Part shown: positions 25,243 through 35,395 of the stretch, piece by piece
How the letters are laid out: every line of letters starts with the position of its first letter
Numbering within the stretch: position 1 is the first letter of the stretch
Assembly (NCBI GenBank): GCA_963699495.1
Contig: CAVOUB010000008.1
Coordinates: 248,001-312,000 of the forward strand
From: JAIBJN01 sp963699495
GTDB lineage: Bacteria; Actinomycetota; Thermoleophilia; Gaiellales; Gaiellaceae
DNA: 64,000 nt
Direction of reading: 5' to 3'
The notes under the pieces: generated by a model
What the model saw: the letters and a program-made list of their open reading frames with translations, nothing else
What the model was told of the DNA's origin: nothing
The model's database searches: none
Translations under genes and position numbers: made by a program

Positions 25243-25246
<4 letters not shown>
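24848..25246 (-). CDS. CBS-domain pair protein
   Basis: The 132-residue product is almost entirely two CBS motifs: VREALVADPRVLQAEAPARE to GERLVGSVTKEAI, and VRELADPDVPTVSPDTPLDE to DRRLLGILLREPL. CBS pairs bind adenine nucleotides and regulate partner proteins. GTG 25246 overlaps the stop of the dehydrogenase gene (GTGA), so it is probably co-translated and may sense energy state for that enzyme. Confidence 0.85.
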
Positions 25247-26541
<1,295 letters not shown>

Positions 26542-26547
26542 CGGGGA

Positions 26548-26553
26548 AGTCTA
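26548..26553 (-). promoter_or_regulatory. -10 box of the dehydrogenase gene
   Basis: TAGACT on the minus strand ends six bases before the GTG at 26541, predicting a leaderless message. It lies inside the 9-base gap and the end of the NfeD-like gene. Confidence 0.5.
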
Positions 26554-26874
26554 TGCCGCCCGCTCGACCACGAGCATGAGCCCGTCGAGCGCCAGGACGC
26601 GGATCTCGTCGCCCACGTCGGCGCCCTCCTCACACCGCGCGCGCCAGAGCTCGCCCTGGACGCGCACCTGCCCGGTCGGCAGGCACGGCGTCACGACCTT
26701 CCCGGTCGTGCCGACGAGCGTCTCCGGGCCCATCTGGACGCGGCGGCGGCGCGAGTACCGGATCCAGAAGACGGTCTCCGCGATCTCGACCAGGGCGGCG
26801 GCGATCACGACCGGAACGTCCCACTGGTCGGGCAGGACGAAGACCGCGAGGAGAATCGCGCCGAGCAGGAGCAT
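26551..26874 (-). CDS. NfeD-like membrane protein
   Basis: A 107-residue protein with an N-terminal hydrophobic region of two helices (LLLGAILLAVFVLP, VPVVIAAALVEIAETVFWI) and a C-terminal OB-fold (TLVGTTGKVVTPCLPTGQVR, VQGELWRARCEEGADVGDEI) typical of the NfeD family. These proteins often partner with flotillin or stomatin-like proteins or membrane proteases. No flotillin gene is visible here. It lies between the S55 protein and the dehydrogenase on the same strand. Confidence 0.85.
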   Translation of the reverse strand: MLLLGAILLAVFVLPDQWDVPVVIAAALVEIAETVFWIRYSRRRRVQMGPETLVGTTGKVVTPCLPTGQVRVQGELWRARCEEGADVGDEIRVLALDGLMLVVERAA

Positions 26875-26898
26875 CGACGCGATTCTCCCTCGGGCCGG

Positions 26899-28690
26899 TT
26901 ACCTGATGAGGAGGAAGCCGATCGCCTTGCGCCCGCGCACGACTGCATCCTGCTGCTGCGACGTCTGCGCGCGCACGGTCTCGGCGTCGCCGAGGCGGAG
27001 CCGTGCCACCAGCGCGTCGCCGCGAGGCTGGTTCTCGAAGACGCTGAGGAGCTGGTCGAAGGACTGGTCGGTCTCGTCGACGCACCCCTCCTCCGAGATG
27101 AAGCACGGGATGTCGGGCGAGATCGAGCCGCCCCCGATGACCTCGATGTAGCCGCTCCGCTTCGCATTCCTCGGCACGCGGAGCGAGAGGTCGACTGCCT
27201 TGGTGCCGGTCGTGTGCACCGGCTTGAGCACCACGCGGAGCTTGATCGTCCGCCCGGGCCGGGCGGCGACATAGTCACGGATCACGTACCGGGAGCCGTT
27301 CCAGACGAGGAGGCTCTTGACGTCGTACTGCTCGAAGGCCTTCTTCACGTCGAGCTTCGGGACGTCGACGCTCGTCACCTGGATGTCCTCGCCGTCGAAG
27401 GCCTGCAGCGTCTCGGCCGTGAACCCGAGCTCGACTACGGAGCCGAACGAGATGTCGTCCGGGGAGGCATAGCGGGTCGAGCGGGTGAGCTCCCAGGTCG
27501 CGCCTCCGTCGCGCGTGCCGCGAATCGCGTACTCCACCTCGGAGCTGCCGCCGCCGATCCGGTCGATGGTCACGTCGATGTTCTGGAAGACGTGCGTGAA
27601 GGCGAGGAAGGGCAGGAACTCGGGGAAGATCGCCTCGCTCCGGCCGGTACGGGACCGGCCCGTGTCGAGATCGGTGACCTTCGAGGTGACCGGCGAGCCG
27701 ATCGGCCCTGCGCCGAGCTCGGCGACGATGCCCGCGAGGCGGTCCTGGGTCAGCGTGCCGACGCTCTCGGCGACATTGGCGAGCTTGTAGCTCCCGAAGA
27801 TCGGATCCTTGACGATGGTGATCGTGTCGGCGGCGCGGACGGCCATGGTCGTGTCGCCCGTCCAGTTGAACGGATGCCCGAAGGCGACCGCCCGCCCGTT
27901 GCAGACGAACGTCGTCGTCCCGATGCCCGCGACCGTAATGTCGCCGAGCGACATCGCCGCAGCGAATGAGTCCCCCGCGCGAAGGCTCCCGGGCGGGCTG
28001 GTCGGATTGTTGGACGCCGACGAGCCCATGTAGGGGATGAACGGCAGGCCCTGGCGATCGATTGCCGCCTGCATCTGCCGGAGACCGCGGTCGGTGAGCC
28101 CGGACGCGGAGAGCGGCGTCTTCAGGCGGGAGAACGATGCGATCTGGGTGATCGACAGCCCGCTCGCTGCCGCCATCCGCGCGGCCAGAGCCGTGGGGAC
28201 CTTGACGGTGCTTGCGAAGGCCGGTTCCGCCCCGAGGTCGAGCAGGTCCTCCATGTCCTGGGCGGGAGTCACCCCCGCGAGCGTGGAGCCGCCGCCGGCC
28301 AGCCCGTAGGCGATCGCGCCGGCGAGCTTGTCGCGCCCGCCGCTGCGGAAGAAGACCGGCGAGCCGGAGGCGCCGGCCCAGAGACCGCCGGCCGTCGTCA
28401 CAGCCGTGCCGGACAGGTCGACCACGATCAGGTCGCGGCCCGGGGCGATCCCGTCGCGGAGGATTCCGAGCACCTCGACGCCCAAGGTCGAAAGCGTGCG
28501 TCCGCGCGTGACCGAAAGGGCGGTCCCTCTCATGCCCGTCGTCACCTGGTCGAGCGGCAGGATGGTCGGGCACTCGCCCGTGGGGCTGCCCAGTTGTCGA
28601 GCCGGTCGCCGGAGCGACGCTCCAGGCCGCGACTGCGATCGCCAGGGCCAGAAGGCCCGCGAACGCCCGTGGTCCGCGCGATACGGTCAT
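26899..28690 (-). CDS. SpoIVB (S55)-like secreted protein, frameshifted near the N-terminus
   Basis: ATG 28690 opens a signal peptide (MTVSRGPRAFAGLLALAIAV). After about 30 residues the frame must shift by one base (28590-28640) to reach CPTILPLDQVTTGMRGTALS, the start of an S55-type domain with GGLWAGASGSPVFF (probable nucleophile Ser) and AVAFGHPFNWTGD. The second frame alone starts at GTG 28545 and lacks the signal peptide and first strand. Corrected length is about 596 residues. SpoIVB peptidases activate signalling in spore formers; the role here is unknown. Confidence 0.8.
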
Positions 28691-28844
28691 ATCCTCGCTC
28701 TCCCTCCGATGTCGTCGGTCCCCACCGACGCAGACTGCTGGAAGGCTCAGCATGGCCGGTCCCGGCGCCGATGCCAAGACTTTTCGACGAATTCCTGGAC
28801 GAATGTATGGGGGATCGCGAAAGACCTGAGTGCTTCGCGTCGAG

Positions 28845-28928
28845 TGCCGGGGGTGAGATTCGAACTCACACGCCCTTGCGGGCAGAGGGTTTTAAGCCCC
28901 CCGCGTCTACCGTTTCCGCCACCCCGGC
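28845..28928 (-). tRNA. tRNA-Leu (UAA)
   Basis: The minus strand gives acceptor GCCGGGG / CCCCGGC with A73, a long variable arm typical of class II tRNA, anticodon TAA in the loop CTTAAAA, and T arm GTGAGTTCGAATCTCAC. CCA is not encoded. It starts 15 bases after the DUF3105 gene stop on the same strand and may share its transcript. Confidence 0.95.
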
Positions 28929-28942
28929 AGCGCTTCGGGGAA

Positions 28943-29620
28943 CTAGTTCGCGCCCTGCTGTAACTGGTCGAGCTCGAACTTCTCTGGCCCGTCGCCCTGC
29001 GGGCCGCGGTAATTGTCGCTCATGTCGTCGAGCGCAGCCTCGTCGAACGAGGTGCAGCGAAGCATGTGCGTCCACGAGGTGACCACGATCTTGTCCGCGA
29101 GCGTCGGGTCCTCGTCCTCCAGCTCGGGGTCGAGCGGAGACACGAGCAGCCCGCGGGTGTCCTGCTGGTACCAGTCGGCGAGCTTGGCGACCTCCTCGTC
29201 GGAGACCTCGCTCCCGTACTGGATCACGAGCCCCCCGTGCTCGAGGTTGTGCACGGAGTTGATCTGGGGCACGGGCTGGTCGTAGAGGTTCCAGATCGCC
29301 GGCGTCGGGTTGTGCAACCCACTCGTCGCCGGGATCGAGTTGTACTCGTAGTTGTCCGGGAGCGTCTCGACGTGCCCCGCCGGGAGTGCGTCGAACGTCT
29401 GGAGGTTGCAGCTCCCCGAGGCGACGGGCCCGTCGGCGGCGGAGCTGTCACCGCCGCTCATGATGAACCCGATCCCGACCGCGGCCACAGCGACGACGAT
29501 CAGCGCGGCGACGACGATGAAGATCACCCGGGTTCGGCGAGCGCTCGCCTCCGGACGGTAGGCCTTGGGCGCCTGGACGGGTCGCTTGGGCGGGGTCGGA
29601 ACTCGATCCTTCTTGGCCAC
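28943..29620 (-). CDS. DUF3105 membrane-anchored protein
   Basis: A 225-residue protein with a basic N-terminus, one transmembrane helix (VIFIVVAALIVVAVAAVGIG, about 32-51) and a DUF3105 extracytoplasmic domain: EYNSIPATSGLHNPTPAIW, then VHNLEHGGLVIQYG with a likely metal-binding His cluster, and WTHMLRCTSFDEA. Function unknown. GTG 29620 is favoured by the family start (KKDRVPTPPKRP); there is no ribosome site. Confidence 0.9.
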   Translation of the reverse strand: MAKKDRVPTPPKRPVQAPKAYRPEASARRTRVIFIVVAALIVVAVAAVGIGFIMSGGDSSAADGPVASGSCNLQTFDALPAGHVETLPDNYEYNSIPATSGLHNPTPAIWNLYDQPVPQINSVHNLEHGGLVIQYGSEVSDEEVAKLADWYQQDTRGLLVSPLDPELEDEDPTLADKIVVTSWTHMLRCTSFDEAALDDMSDNYRGPQGDGPEKFELDQLQQGAN

Positions 29621-29636
29621 GCGAAGAAAAACGGTA

Positions 29637-31511
29637 TCAGCCGGTCGCGCGCTGTCTATCACCCAGAAATTCGGCGACGGCACCGAGATCGCCTGCCAGC
29701 GGCGCAGGGGGCAGAGCCTCGAGGAACCGGCGGCCGTAGCCGCGTGTCCGCAGGCGCGGGTCGAGGATCGCCACGACGCCCTGGTCCGCATGGCCCCGGA
29801 TGAGCCGCCCGAACCCCTGGCGAAGCTGCAGGATCGCAGACGGGAGCGCATAGGCGGCGAACCAGTCTCCGCCCTCGCGGGCGATGCGCTCGCAGCGGGC
29901 CTCGACGAGCGGGTCGCCGGGCGCGGCGAAGGGCAGCTTGTCGATGACGAGGAGCGAGAGCGATTCCCCCTGCACGTCGACTCCCTGCCAGAACGTCTGC
30001 GTCGCGATCAGCACCGTGTCGACCTCGTCACGGAAGCGCTCGAGCAGGCGCTCGCGCGGCGCGTCGCCCTGGATCAGCACGGGAAACGGGATGCGCGGCG
30101 CCGCGCGGTCGGCGAGCTCGTCGAGCTGGCGGTAGGAGGTGGTGAGCACGAGCGCGCGGCCCTGGGAGAGCCCGCAGAGCGAGACGACCTCCTCGGCGAG
30201 CCGTGCGTCGTAGCCGTCCGCGCGCGGCTCGGGGAAGGCGCGCGGCACGTAGAGGAGGGCCTGCTCCCGGTAGTCGTACGGCGAAGGGAGCAAGACCTCC
30301 CGCGCCTCGTCGAGCCCCAGCCGGCCGCGGAGAAAGCGGGGCTCGAGGGTGGCGGAGACGAGGATTGAGACGACGTCGCGCTCCCAGAGGATCTCGCGCA
30401 GCGTGTCCGAGACGTCGATCGGCGCCCAGGCCAGCGCTCCCTGCTCGGCCCAGGAGACGGAGTCCTCCTCGTCGACGGCGAGGCACGCGCCCAGGTCGTC
30501 CACCGTGCCCAGCGCGCGGCGGGCGACCTGGTCGAGGTCCTCGCCCCGGCCCCGAAGCGCCTCCGCGAGCTGGACGAGAGCGGCGGCGAGCGCGGCCGCG
30601 GGCGCAGAGGCCGCCTCGGCGTCCGCTTCCGTCAAGCGCCTGCGGCCGCGGCCGGGATCGAGGCCGGCGAGAAGCTCTTCCCCGCGCCGGTCGATCGCGT
30701 CGAGGGAGCGCGCCGGAACCGCGCTTCCCGTCTCGCGGCAGGCCCGCTCCACGTCGCGGAGCAGCTGACGGAGCCCGCCGAGCGACACACGCCCACCGAA
30801 CCACGCCGCCGCGCCCTCCTCCAGGCGGTGGGCCTCGTCGAAGACGACCGCGTCGTGCTCCGGCAGGACTCCCGCCCCGGCGCCGGTCTTGGCGCGGAGC
30901 GCCAGGTCGGCGAAGTAGAGCGCGTGGTTGGCGACGACGAGCTCGGCTTCCTGCGCCCGGGCACGCGCCTGCTCCGAGAAGCAGGTGGCGAGGAAGGGGC
31001 AGCGCTTCCCCGCACACCGGTCCGCTCCCACCGCGACCTCCGCCCAGAGGGTCGGGCGCGGCTCGAAGGCGAGCTCGGCCCGGTCGCCGCTCGCCGTCGT
31101 CCCGATCCAGTCCTGGAGCCGTTCGTACTCGGCCGCGTCCTCGGCCGTGCGGAAGAGCGGCAGGGCGAGCATGTGCAGGCTCTTCCGGCAGAGGTAGTTC
31201 TGGCGGCCCTTGAGGACGGCGACGTCCACCTCCCGTCCGAGCGCGGTCGCGGCGGCAGGGACGTCCTTGGTCAGGAGCTGCTCCTGGAGCGCCTTCGTCG
31301 CCGTGGCGACCACGACGCGCTTCCCGGAGGAGAGCGCCGGGATCAGGTAGGCCAGGCTCTTGCCGATGCCCGTTCCCGCCTCGGCGAGGAGGTGCTCGCC
31401 GCGCTCGAGGGCGTCCGCGACCTCCTGTGCGAGCGCAGCCTGCTCGGCCCGGGGCTCGAAGCCGGGAAGCGTGGCGGCGAGCCGCCCGCCGCTACCGAAG
31501 AACGCGCGCAT
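29637..31511 (-). CDS. dinG: DinG-type ATP-dependent helicase
   Basis: A 624-residue XPD/DinG superfamily 2 helicase. Motif I is AEAGTGIGKSLAYLIPAL, motif II is VVFDEAHRLEEGA, motifs V and VI are FWQGVDVQGESLSLLVIDKL and RQGFGRLIRG. A Fe-S-type cluster region reads CAGKRCPFLATCFSEQARA with further Cys upstream. Its expected job is unwinding DNA-RNA hybrids and D-loops. ATG 31511 fits the family N-terminus; ATG 31556, downstream of a -10 box, would add 15 residues. Confidence 0.93.
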   Translation of the reverse strand: MRAFFGSGGRLAATLPGFEPRAEQAALAQEVADALERGEHLLAEAGTGIGKSLAYLIPALSSGKRVVVATATKALQEQLLTKDVPAAATALGREVDVAVLKGRQNYLCRKSLHMLALPLFRTAEDAAEYERLQDWIGTTASGDRAELAFEPRPTLWAEVAVGADRCAGKRCPFLATCFSEQARARAQEAELVVANHALYFADLALRAKTGAGAGVLPEHDAVVFDEAHRLEEGAAAWFGGRVSLGGLRQLLRDVERACRETGSAVPARSLDAIDRRGEELLAGLDPGRGRRRLTEADAEAASAPAAALAAALVQLAEALRGRGEDLDQVARRALGTVDDLGACLAVDEEDSVSWAEQGALAWAPIDVSDTLREILWERDVVSILVSATLEPRFLRGRLGLDEAREVLLPSPYDYREQALLYVPRAFPEPRADGYDARLAEEVVSLCGLSQGRALVLTTSYRQLDELADRAAPRIPFPVLIQGDAPRERLLERFRDEVDTVLIATQTFWQGVDVQGESLSLLVIDKLPFAAPGDPLVEARCERIAREGGDWFAAYALPSAILQLRQGFGRLIRGHADQGVVAILDPRLRTRGYGRRFLEALPPAPLAGDLGAVAEFLGDRQRATG

Positions 31512-31566
31512 GAGGGGACGTTGAGGGTAGAACGCCCGCCGGTCAGCATAGAACATCTGTTCGTGT

Positions 31567-31573
31567 TAGGCTA
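31567..31573. promoter_or_regulatory. Overlapping back-to-back -10 boxes (dinG and VOC gene)
   Basis: TTAGGCTA contains TAGGCT on the plus strand (31567-31572, nine bases before the VOC ATG) and TAGCCT on the minus strand (31568-31573, eleven bases before ATG 31556). Polymerase can probably occupy only one at a time. Confidence 0.4.
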
Positions 31574-31581
31574 CGCGCGCG

Positions 31582-32004
31582 ATGGAGCAGCGACTCAGCC
31601 TCGTCACGCTCGGCGTCGCCGACCTCGGCCGTGCCAAGGCTTTCTACGAGGCGCTCGGCTGGCGCGGGGAGCAGCCCGCCGACGACGTCGTCTTCTTCCA
31701 GGCGGGCGGCATGGTCGTCGCGCTCTGGGGCCGGGACAAGCTGGCGGAGGACTCCGGCGTCGAGGACGCGGGCGGCTGGGGCGGGATCACGCTGGCGCAC
31801 AACGTCCGCTCGCCGGACGAGGTGGACGCGGTGCTGGCCGAAGCCGGCCGCGCGGGGGCGACGGTCGTGCGGGAGGGAGCCCCGACGTTCTGGGGCGGCT
31901 ACTCGGGCGCCTTCGTCGATCCCGACGGCCACCCGTGGGAGGTCGCCCACAACCCCTTCTGGACGCTGCGCAAGGACGGCTCGATCAGCCTCTCGGGCAG
32001 CTAG
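31582..32004 (+). CDS. VOC-family (glyoxalase-like) protein
   Basis: A 140-residue protein with the two beta-alpha-beta-beta-beta modules of VOC proteins: LSLVTLGVADLGRAKAFYEA, then VVFFQAGGMVVALWGRDKLA; and WGGITLAHNVRSPDEVDAVL, then GGYSGAFVDPDGHPWEVAHN. The last part carries the conserved DPDGHPWEVA. Metal ligands would be His and Glu residues, but the enzymatic reaction cannot be told. It starts downstream of a -10 shared with dinG. Confidence 0.9.
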   Translation: MEQRLSLVTLGVADLGRAKAFYEALGWRGEQPADDVVFFQAGGMVVALWGRDKLAEDSGVEDAGGWGGITLAHNVRSPDEVDAVLAEAGRAGATVVREGAPTFWGGYSGAFVDPDGHPWEVAHNPFWTLRKDGSISLSGS

Positions 32005-32013
32005 GCCCTGCGG

Positions 32014-32019
32014 TAGATT
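32014..32019 (+). promoter_or_regulatory. -10 box of the YciI-like gene
   Basis: TAGATT ends seven bases before the GTG at 32027, favouring that codon over the ATG at 32033. Confidence 0.45.
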
Positions 32020-32026
32020 CCGGCGC

Positions 32027-32323
32027 GTGTCGATGTTCCTCGTCGTGCGGCTCCGCTCCGGCCCCGAGTGGGACGCGTCGCGGCCGTTGGAGGAGCAGTC
32101 CGGCTGGCCGGCGCACGCGTCCTTCATGGACGAGCTCGTGGAGGCTGGCTTCGTCGTCCTGGGCGGGCCGCTCGCCGACGAGCACCGCGTGGTGCTGGCC
32201 GTCGAGGCCGACTCGGAGGACGCCGTCCGCGCCACGTTCGAGCGCGATCCGTGGAGCCGGACGCATCTCGAGGTCGACACGATCGAGCCGTGGACGATCC
32301 GGCTCGACGGGCGCCGCCCCTAG
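32027..32323 (+). CDS. YciI-like protein
   Basis: The 98-residue product (GTG 32027; ATG 32033 gives two fewer residues) has the YciI ferredoxin-like fold pattern: FLVVRLRSGPEWD, HASFMDELVEAGFVVLGGPL and AFERDPWSR-like end. YciI proteins are small dimeric enzymes or binding proteins of uncertain reaction. It ends on the CTAG shared with the convergent enoyl-CoA hydratase stop. Confidence 0.82.
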   Translation: MSMFLVVRLRSGPEWDASRPLEEQSGWPAHASFMDELVEAGFVVLGGPLADEHRVVLAVEADSEDAVRATFERDPWSRTHLEVDTIEPWTIRLDGRRP

Positions 32324-33066
32324 GCGCCGCGGAACTCCGGCGGTCGCTTCTCCAGGAACGCCGCCAGCCCCTCGCGCGCGTCGGCGGTCTCGAAGAGCTG
32401 CTCGCAGAGCGCCGCCTCGCGGTCGAGCGCGCGCTCGAGCAGCTCGCGGTCGGCGACGTCGAGCAGGCGCTTCGAACCGGCGACGGCGAGCGGCCCGAGA
32501 CCGGCGATGCGCTCGACGAGCCGTCGCGCCTCGGCCTCCACGTCCTCGACGACGACGTCGACGAGCCCGAGCAGCTGAGCTTCCTCGGCGTCGACCAGCT
32601 CGCCGGTGAGGACGAGTCGCCGCGCCGCACGCGGCGCCAGCACGCTGAAGCCGTTCGAGATCGAGAGCCCGATCGCCACCTCGGGGCAGCCGAAGCGCGA
32701 GCGCGGGCTCGCCACGCGGATGTCGCAGGCCGCAGCCAGCTCGCAGGCGCCGCCGACGCACACGCCGTTCACCGCCGCGATCACCGGCTGGGGCGCGGCC
32801 ACGACCTCCCGGGTCAACCGGTTGAAGCCCGACAGCACCGCGGCCCACTTCTCGGGCGTGAGCGTCGCCGTCTCCCGCAGGTCGTCACCCGAGGAGAAGG
32901 CACCGTCCCGGCCGTGGAGGACGATCGCCCGCGCGTCGCTCTTCGCAGCCTCGGCGAGCGCGCCGCCGAGCGCGGCCAGCGTCTCGCGATCCCAGGCGTT
33001 CCGCCGCTCGGGCCGCGACCAGCTGATCCAGACGGCGGGCCCCTCGCGATCCACTCGGAGGGTCAC
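32320..33066 (-). CDS. Enoyl-CoA hydratase/isomerase
   Basis: A 248-residue crotonase-fold protein with oxyanion-hole segments AFSSGDDLRE and VCVGGACELAAACDIRVASP, and SISNGFSVLAPR where catalytic Glu residues often lie. The acidic catalytic pair of classical hydratases is not obvious here, so isomerase or another crotonase activity is possible. It starts by GTGA overlap with the CoA ligase gene, and is the last gene of a long minus-strand run. Confidence 0.9.
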   Translation of the reverse strand: MTLRVDREGPAVWISWSRPERRNAWDRETLAALGGALAEAAKSDARAIVLHGRDGAFSSGDDLRETATLTPEKWAAVLSGFNRLTREVVAAPQPVIAAVNGVCVGGACELAAACDIRVASPRSRFGCPEVAIGLSISNGFSVLAPRAARRLVLTGELVDAEEAQLLGLVDVVVEDVEAEARRLVERIAGLGPLAVAGSKRLLDVADRELLERALDREAALCEQLFETADAREGLAAFLEKRPPEFRGA

Positions 33067-34364
33067 GCGGGGCGCTCCTCCCCCTCGTACACCCTGTACA
33101 GGCGCTTGGTCTTCGCCTCGGAACGCGGCAGCGTCACGGCCCGCACGACACACGTGAACCCGAGCTGGGCCTTGACCGCCTCCGCCAGCTCCTCCTCCTT
33201 GCCGTCGACGCCCTCGACGAGCAGCTCGACCGGCGGCTCGACCGGGAAACGGTCGAGGACGATCGCAAAGCGGTCGAGCCCCCGCTCGCGCAGGATGCCC
33301 TCCAGCGAGCCGGGAAAGACGTTGACGCCGCGCACGCGGAACATGTCGTCGCTCCTCCCCGCGACCCGGAAGCGGAAGCCGGTGCGCCCGCAGGGGCACT
33401 CGACGCCGAGGATCTCCGCGAGGTCGCGCGAGCGGAAGCGCAGCACCGGCGTCGCCTCGCGCGCGAGATGGGTGAAGACGAGCTCGCCGGCCGCGCCCGG
33501 CTCGATCGCCACGACGTCCTCCGACTCCGGGTCGATCAGCTCGACCAGGACACCGTCCTGGCCCGAGAAGTGGAGACCGTCGTGCTCCTCGCACTCGGCG
33601 GCGAACGTCCCCCAGACGTCCGAGAGCCCGTACGTGTCGCGCATGGTCGCTCCCCACAGCTCCTCGAGGCGCCTCCGAGTACCCTCGAGCTGGCCGCCCG
33701 GCTCCCCGGCCACGATCAGCTTGCGCAGGCCGAGCGCGCGCGGGTCGACCCCGCCTTCCTGCGCGGTCTCGGCGAGGTAGAGCGGGTAGGTCAGCGTCGA
33801 GAAGAGCGCGGTCGGGCGGAGCTCGTCCCACAGCTCGAGCAGCCGCCTGCTCTGGCCGAGCCCGACCGGCACCATCGTCGCGCCCGTCTCCTCGAGCCCG
33901 TCGTGGTCGGCGAGCCCGCCCGTGTAGAAGCTGTAGTTCAGGCAGTGGAGGAGGACGTCGTCAGGGCGCGCGCCCGCCGCCCAGAAGGCCCGCGCGCCGA
34001 TGCGAGCGGACGTCTCCAGGTCCTCGGCCGTGTAGCCGAGCACGAGGGGCTTCCCGGTCGTCCCCGAGGTGAGGTGGACGCGGACGACGTCGACGAGGTC
34101 GGCGCAGGCGAAGTCGCCGAGCGGTGGATCGGCCTCCTGCGAGGCTCTCAGCTCCTCCTTGGTCGTGAAGGGGATGCGGTGCAGGTCCTCGGCGCTCAGC
34201 ACGTGCTCCGGGCGAACGCCGCCCTCGGCCAGCTTGCGACGGTAGAACGGCGAGCGCTCGTAGCAGCGCGTCACCTGGTCGGCGAGGAGCTCCTCCTCGA
34301 GCCGGCGCGTCCAGGCGGGGGGCATGGTCTCCGTCCGCTCGTCGAAGTAGGCCGCCCACTCCAC
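33063..34364 (-). CDS. Phenylacetate-CoA ligase-like adenylate-forming enzyme
   Basis: A 433-residue ANL-superfamily enzyme. The P-loop-like motif is VHLTSGTTGKPLVLGYTAED, the adenylate site includes DTYGLSDVWG, and the hinge/C-terminal region has FRVAGRSDDMFRVRGVNVFP. CPCGRTGFRFR is a PaaK-type feature. It should activate an aromatic or short carboxylic acid to a CoA thioester; the acid is not known. GTG 34364 lies six bases after TACGCT. It overlaps the hydratase gene. Confidence 0.9.
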   Translation of the reverse strand: MEWAAYFDERTETMPPAWTRRLEEELLADQVTRCYERSPFYRRKLAEGGVRPEHVLSAEDLHRIPFTTKEELRASQEADPPLGDFACADLVDVVRVHLTSGTTGKPLVLGYTAEDLETSARIGARAFWAAGARPDDVLLHCLNYSFYTGGLADHDGLEETGATMVPVGLGQSRRLLELWDELRPTALFSTLTYPLYLAETAQEGGVDPRALGLRKLIVAGEPGGQLEGTRRRLEELWGATMRDTYGLSDVWGTFAAECEEHDGLHFSGQDGVLVELIDPESEDVVAIEPGAAGELVFTHLAREATPVLRFRSRDLAEILGVECPCGRTGFRFRVAGRSDDMFRVRGVNVFPGSLEGILRERGLDRFAIVLDRFPVEPPVELLVEGVDGKEEELAEAVKAQLGFTCVVRAVTLPRSEAKTKRLYRVYEGEERPA

Positions 34365-34370
34365 GCGCGT

Positions 34371-34376
34371 AGCGTA
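34371..34376 (-). promoter_or_regulatory. -10 box of the CoA ligase gene
   Basis: TACGCT on the minus strand ends six bases before GTG 34364 and sits just downstream of the EamA stop, so the ligase and hydratase may be transcribed separately from the upstream genes. Confidence 0.5.
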
Positions 34377-34379
34377 TGA

Positions 34380-35246
34380 CTAGAGCTCGGGAGGGACAAC
34401 GCGCCGCGCGCCCAGGCTCGCGCCGGCCGACGCCGCGATGACGAGGACGATGGCCGCCGCCTCGACCGCGCTGGGAACCTGCCCGAGCGCAACTGCGCCG
34501 GCGAAGGCAGCGACGGCGGGCTCGAGGCTGAGCAGGATCCCGAACGCCGCGGCCGAGAGCTGGCGCAGGGCTGCGAGCTCGAGCGTGAACGGAACGACTG
34601 AGCCGAGGACGGCGACCGCCAGGCCGACCGCGAGCACTTTCACCTCGAGCAGGTCGCTCCCGCCGGCCGCGATTCCGAGCGGCGCCAGGAGGACGGCGGC
34701 GACGAGGAGGGTCAGCGAGAGGCCCGTCCCCACCGACCAGTCCCGGAGCATCCGCTTGGCGACGAGGATGTACGCCGCCCAGCCCGCCGCCGACCCGAAC
34801 GCGAACGCGAGGCCGACGGGATCCAGCTCGACGCTCGGGCTCCCGAGCAGCGCGACGCCCGCCCCGGCGAGCGCGATCCAGAGGAAGTCGAGCGCGCGGC
34901 GCGAGCCGAGCACGGCCACCGCGAGCGGGCCCAGGAACTCGACCGTGGTCGCCAGCCCGAGCGGAATGCGATCGATCGCCTGGTAGAAGCACGCGTTCAT
35001 GAACGCGACGGTGGCTCCGGCGACGATCACCCAGCGCAGCGGACGCGGGCCGGCCAGCTGCAGGGAACGGGCGTTGAGCGCGAGCAGCAGGAGCGCTGCG
35101 AGCCCGACACGGATCCACACGAAGCCGAGCGGGCCGACGGTGTCGAACGCGGTCGTGGCCAGCGCGGCGCCGAACTGCACCGAGAAGGCGGCGCCCACGA
35201 CGAGGAGCGGCGCGGGGGCCTCGCCCAGCCGGCGCAACGGCTTCAA
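34380..35246 (-). CDS. EamA/RhaT-family exporter
   Basis: A 288-residue membrane protein with ten hydrophobic segments in two EamA repeats (VGAAFSVQFGAALATTAFDT to LAGAGVALLG, and AFAFGSAAGWAAYILVAKRM to VAALGQVPSAVEAAAIVLVI). It resembles RhtA/threonine-homoserine type permeases by GLATTVEFLGPLAVAVLGSR. It may export amino acids or related compounds, in keeping with the adjacent aminotransferase. The start is TTG 35246, two bases after the 48-residue ORF. Confidence 0.85.
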   Translation of the reverse strand: MKPLRRLGEAPAPLLVVGAAFSVQFGAALATTAFDTVGPLGFVWIRVGLAALLLLALNARSLQLAGPRPLRWVIVAGATVAFMNACFYQAIDRIPLGLATTVEFLGPLAVAVLGSRRALDFLWIALAGAGVALLGSPSVELDPVGLAFAFGSAAGWAAYILVAKRMLRDWSVGTGLSLTLLVAAVLLAPLGIAAGGSDLLEVKVLAVGLAVAVLGSVVPFTLELAALRQLSAAAFGILLSLEPAVAAFAGAVALGQVPSAVEAAAIVLVIAASAGASLGARRVVPPEL

Positions 35247-35248
35247 GG

Positions 35249-35395
35249 TCAGGTCTCGAGCGGGCGCCCGACCCCGCGGGCGGCGGCTTCGGCGACGACG
35301 AGAGCCGCGACCGCAGCATCCTGCACGCCGACGCCGGTGAGGTCGGCGAGCTCGCGGATCTCGGGCTCGAGGAGGACGCGCGCGCCGAGGCTCAC
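35249..35395 (-). CDS. 48-residue ORF resembling an ornithine cyclodeaminase C-terminus
   Basis: GTG 35395 overlaps the aminotransferase stop as GTGA, and the TGA at 35249 is two bases before the EamA start, so it sits as a cistron in the operon. The peptide LTGVGVQDAAVAALVVAEAA, then ARGVGRPLE, resembles the C-terminal helix of ornithine cyclodeaminase/mu-crystallin proteins (usual form SxGxAxQDLxxAxxxY). The rest of that enzyme is absent. It could be a remnant or a small real protein. Confidence 0.4.
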   Translation of the reverse strand: MSLGARVLLEPEIRELADLTGVGVQDAAVAALVVAEAAARGVGRPLET

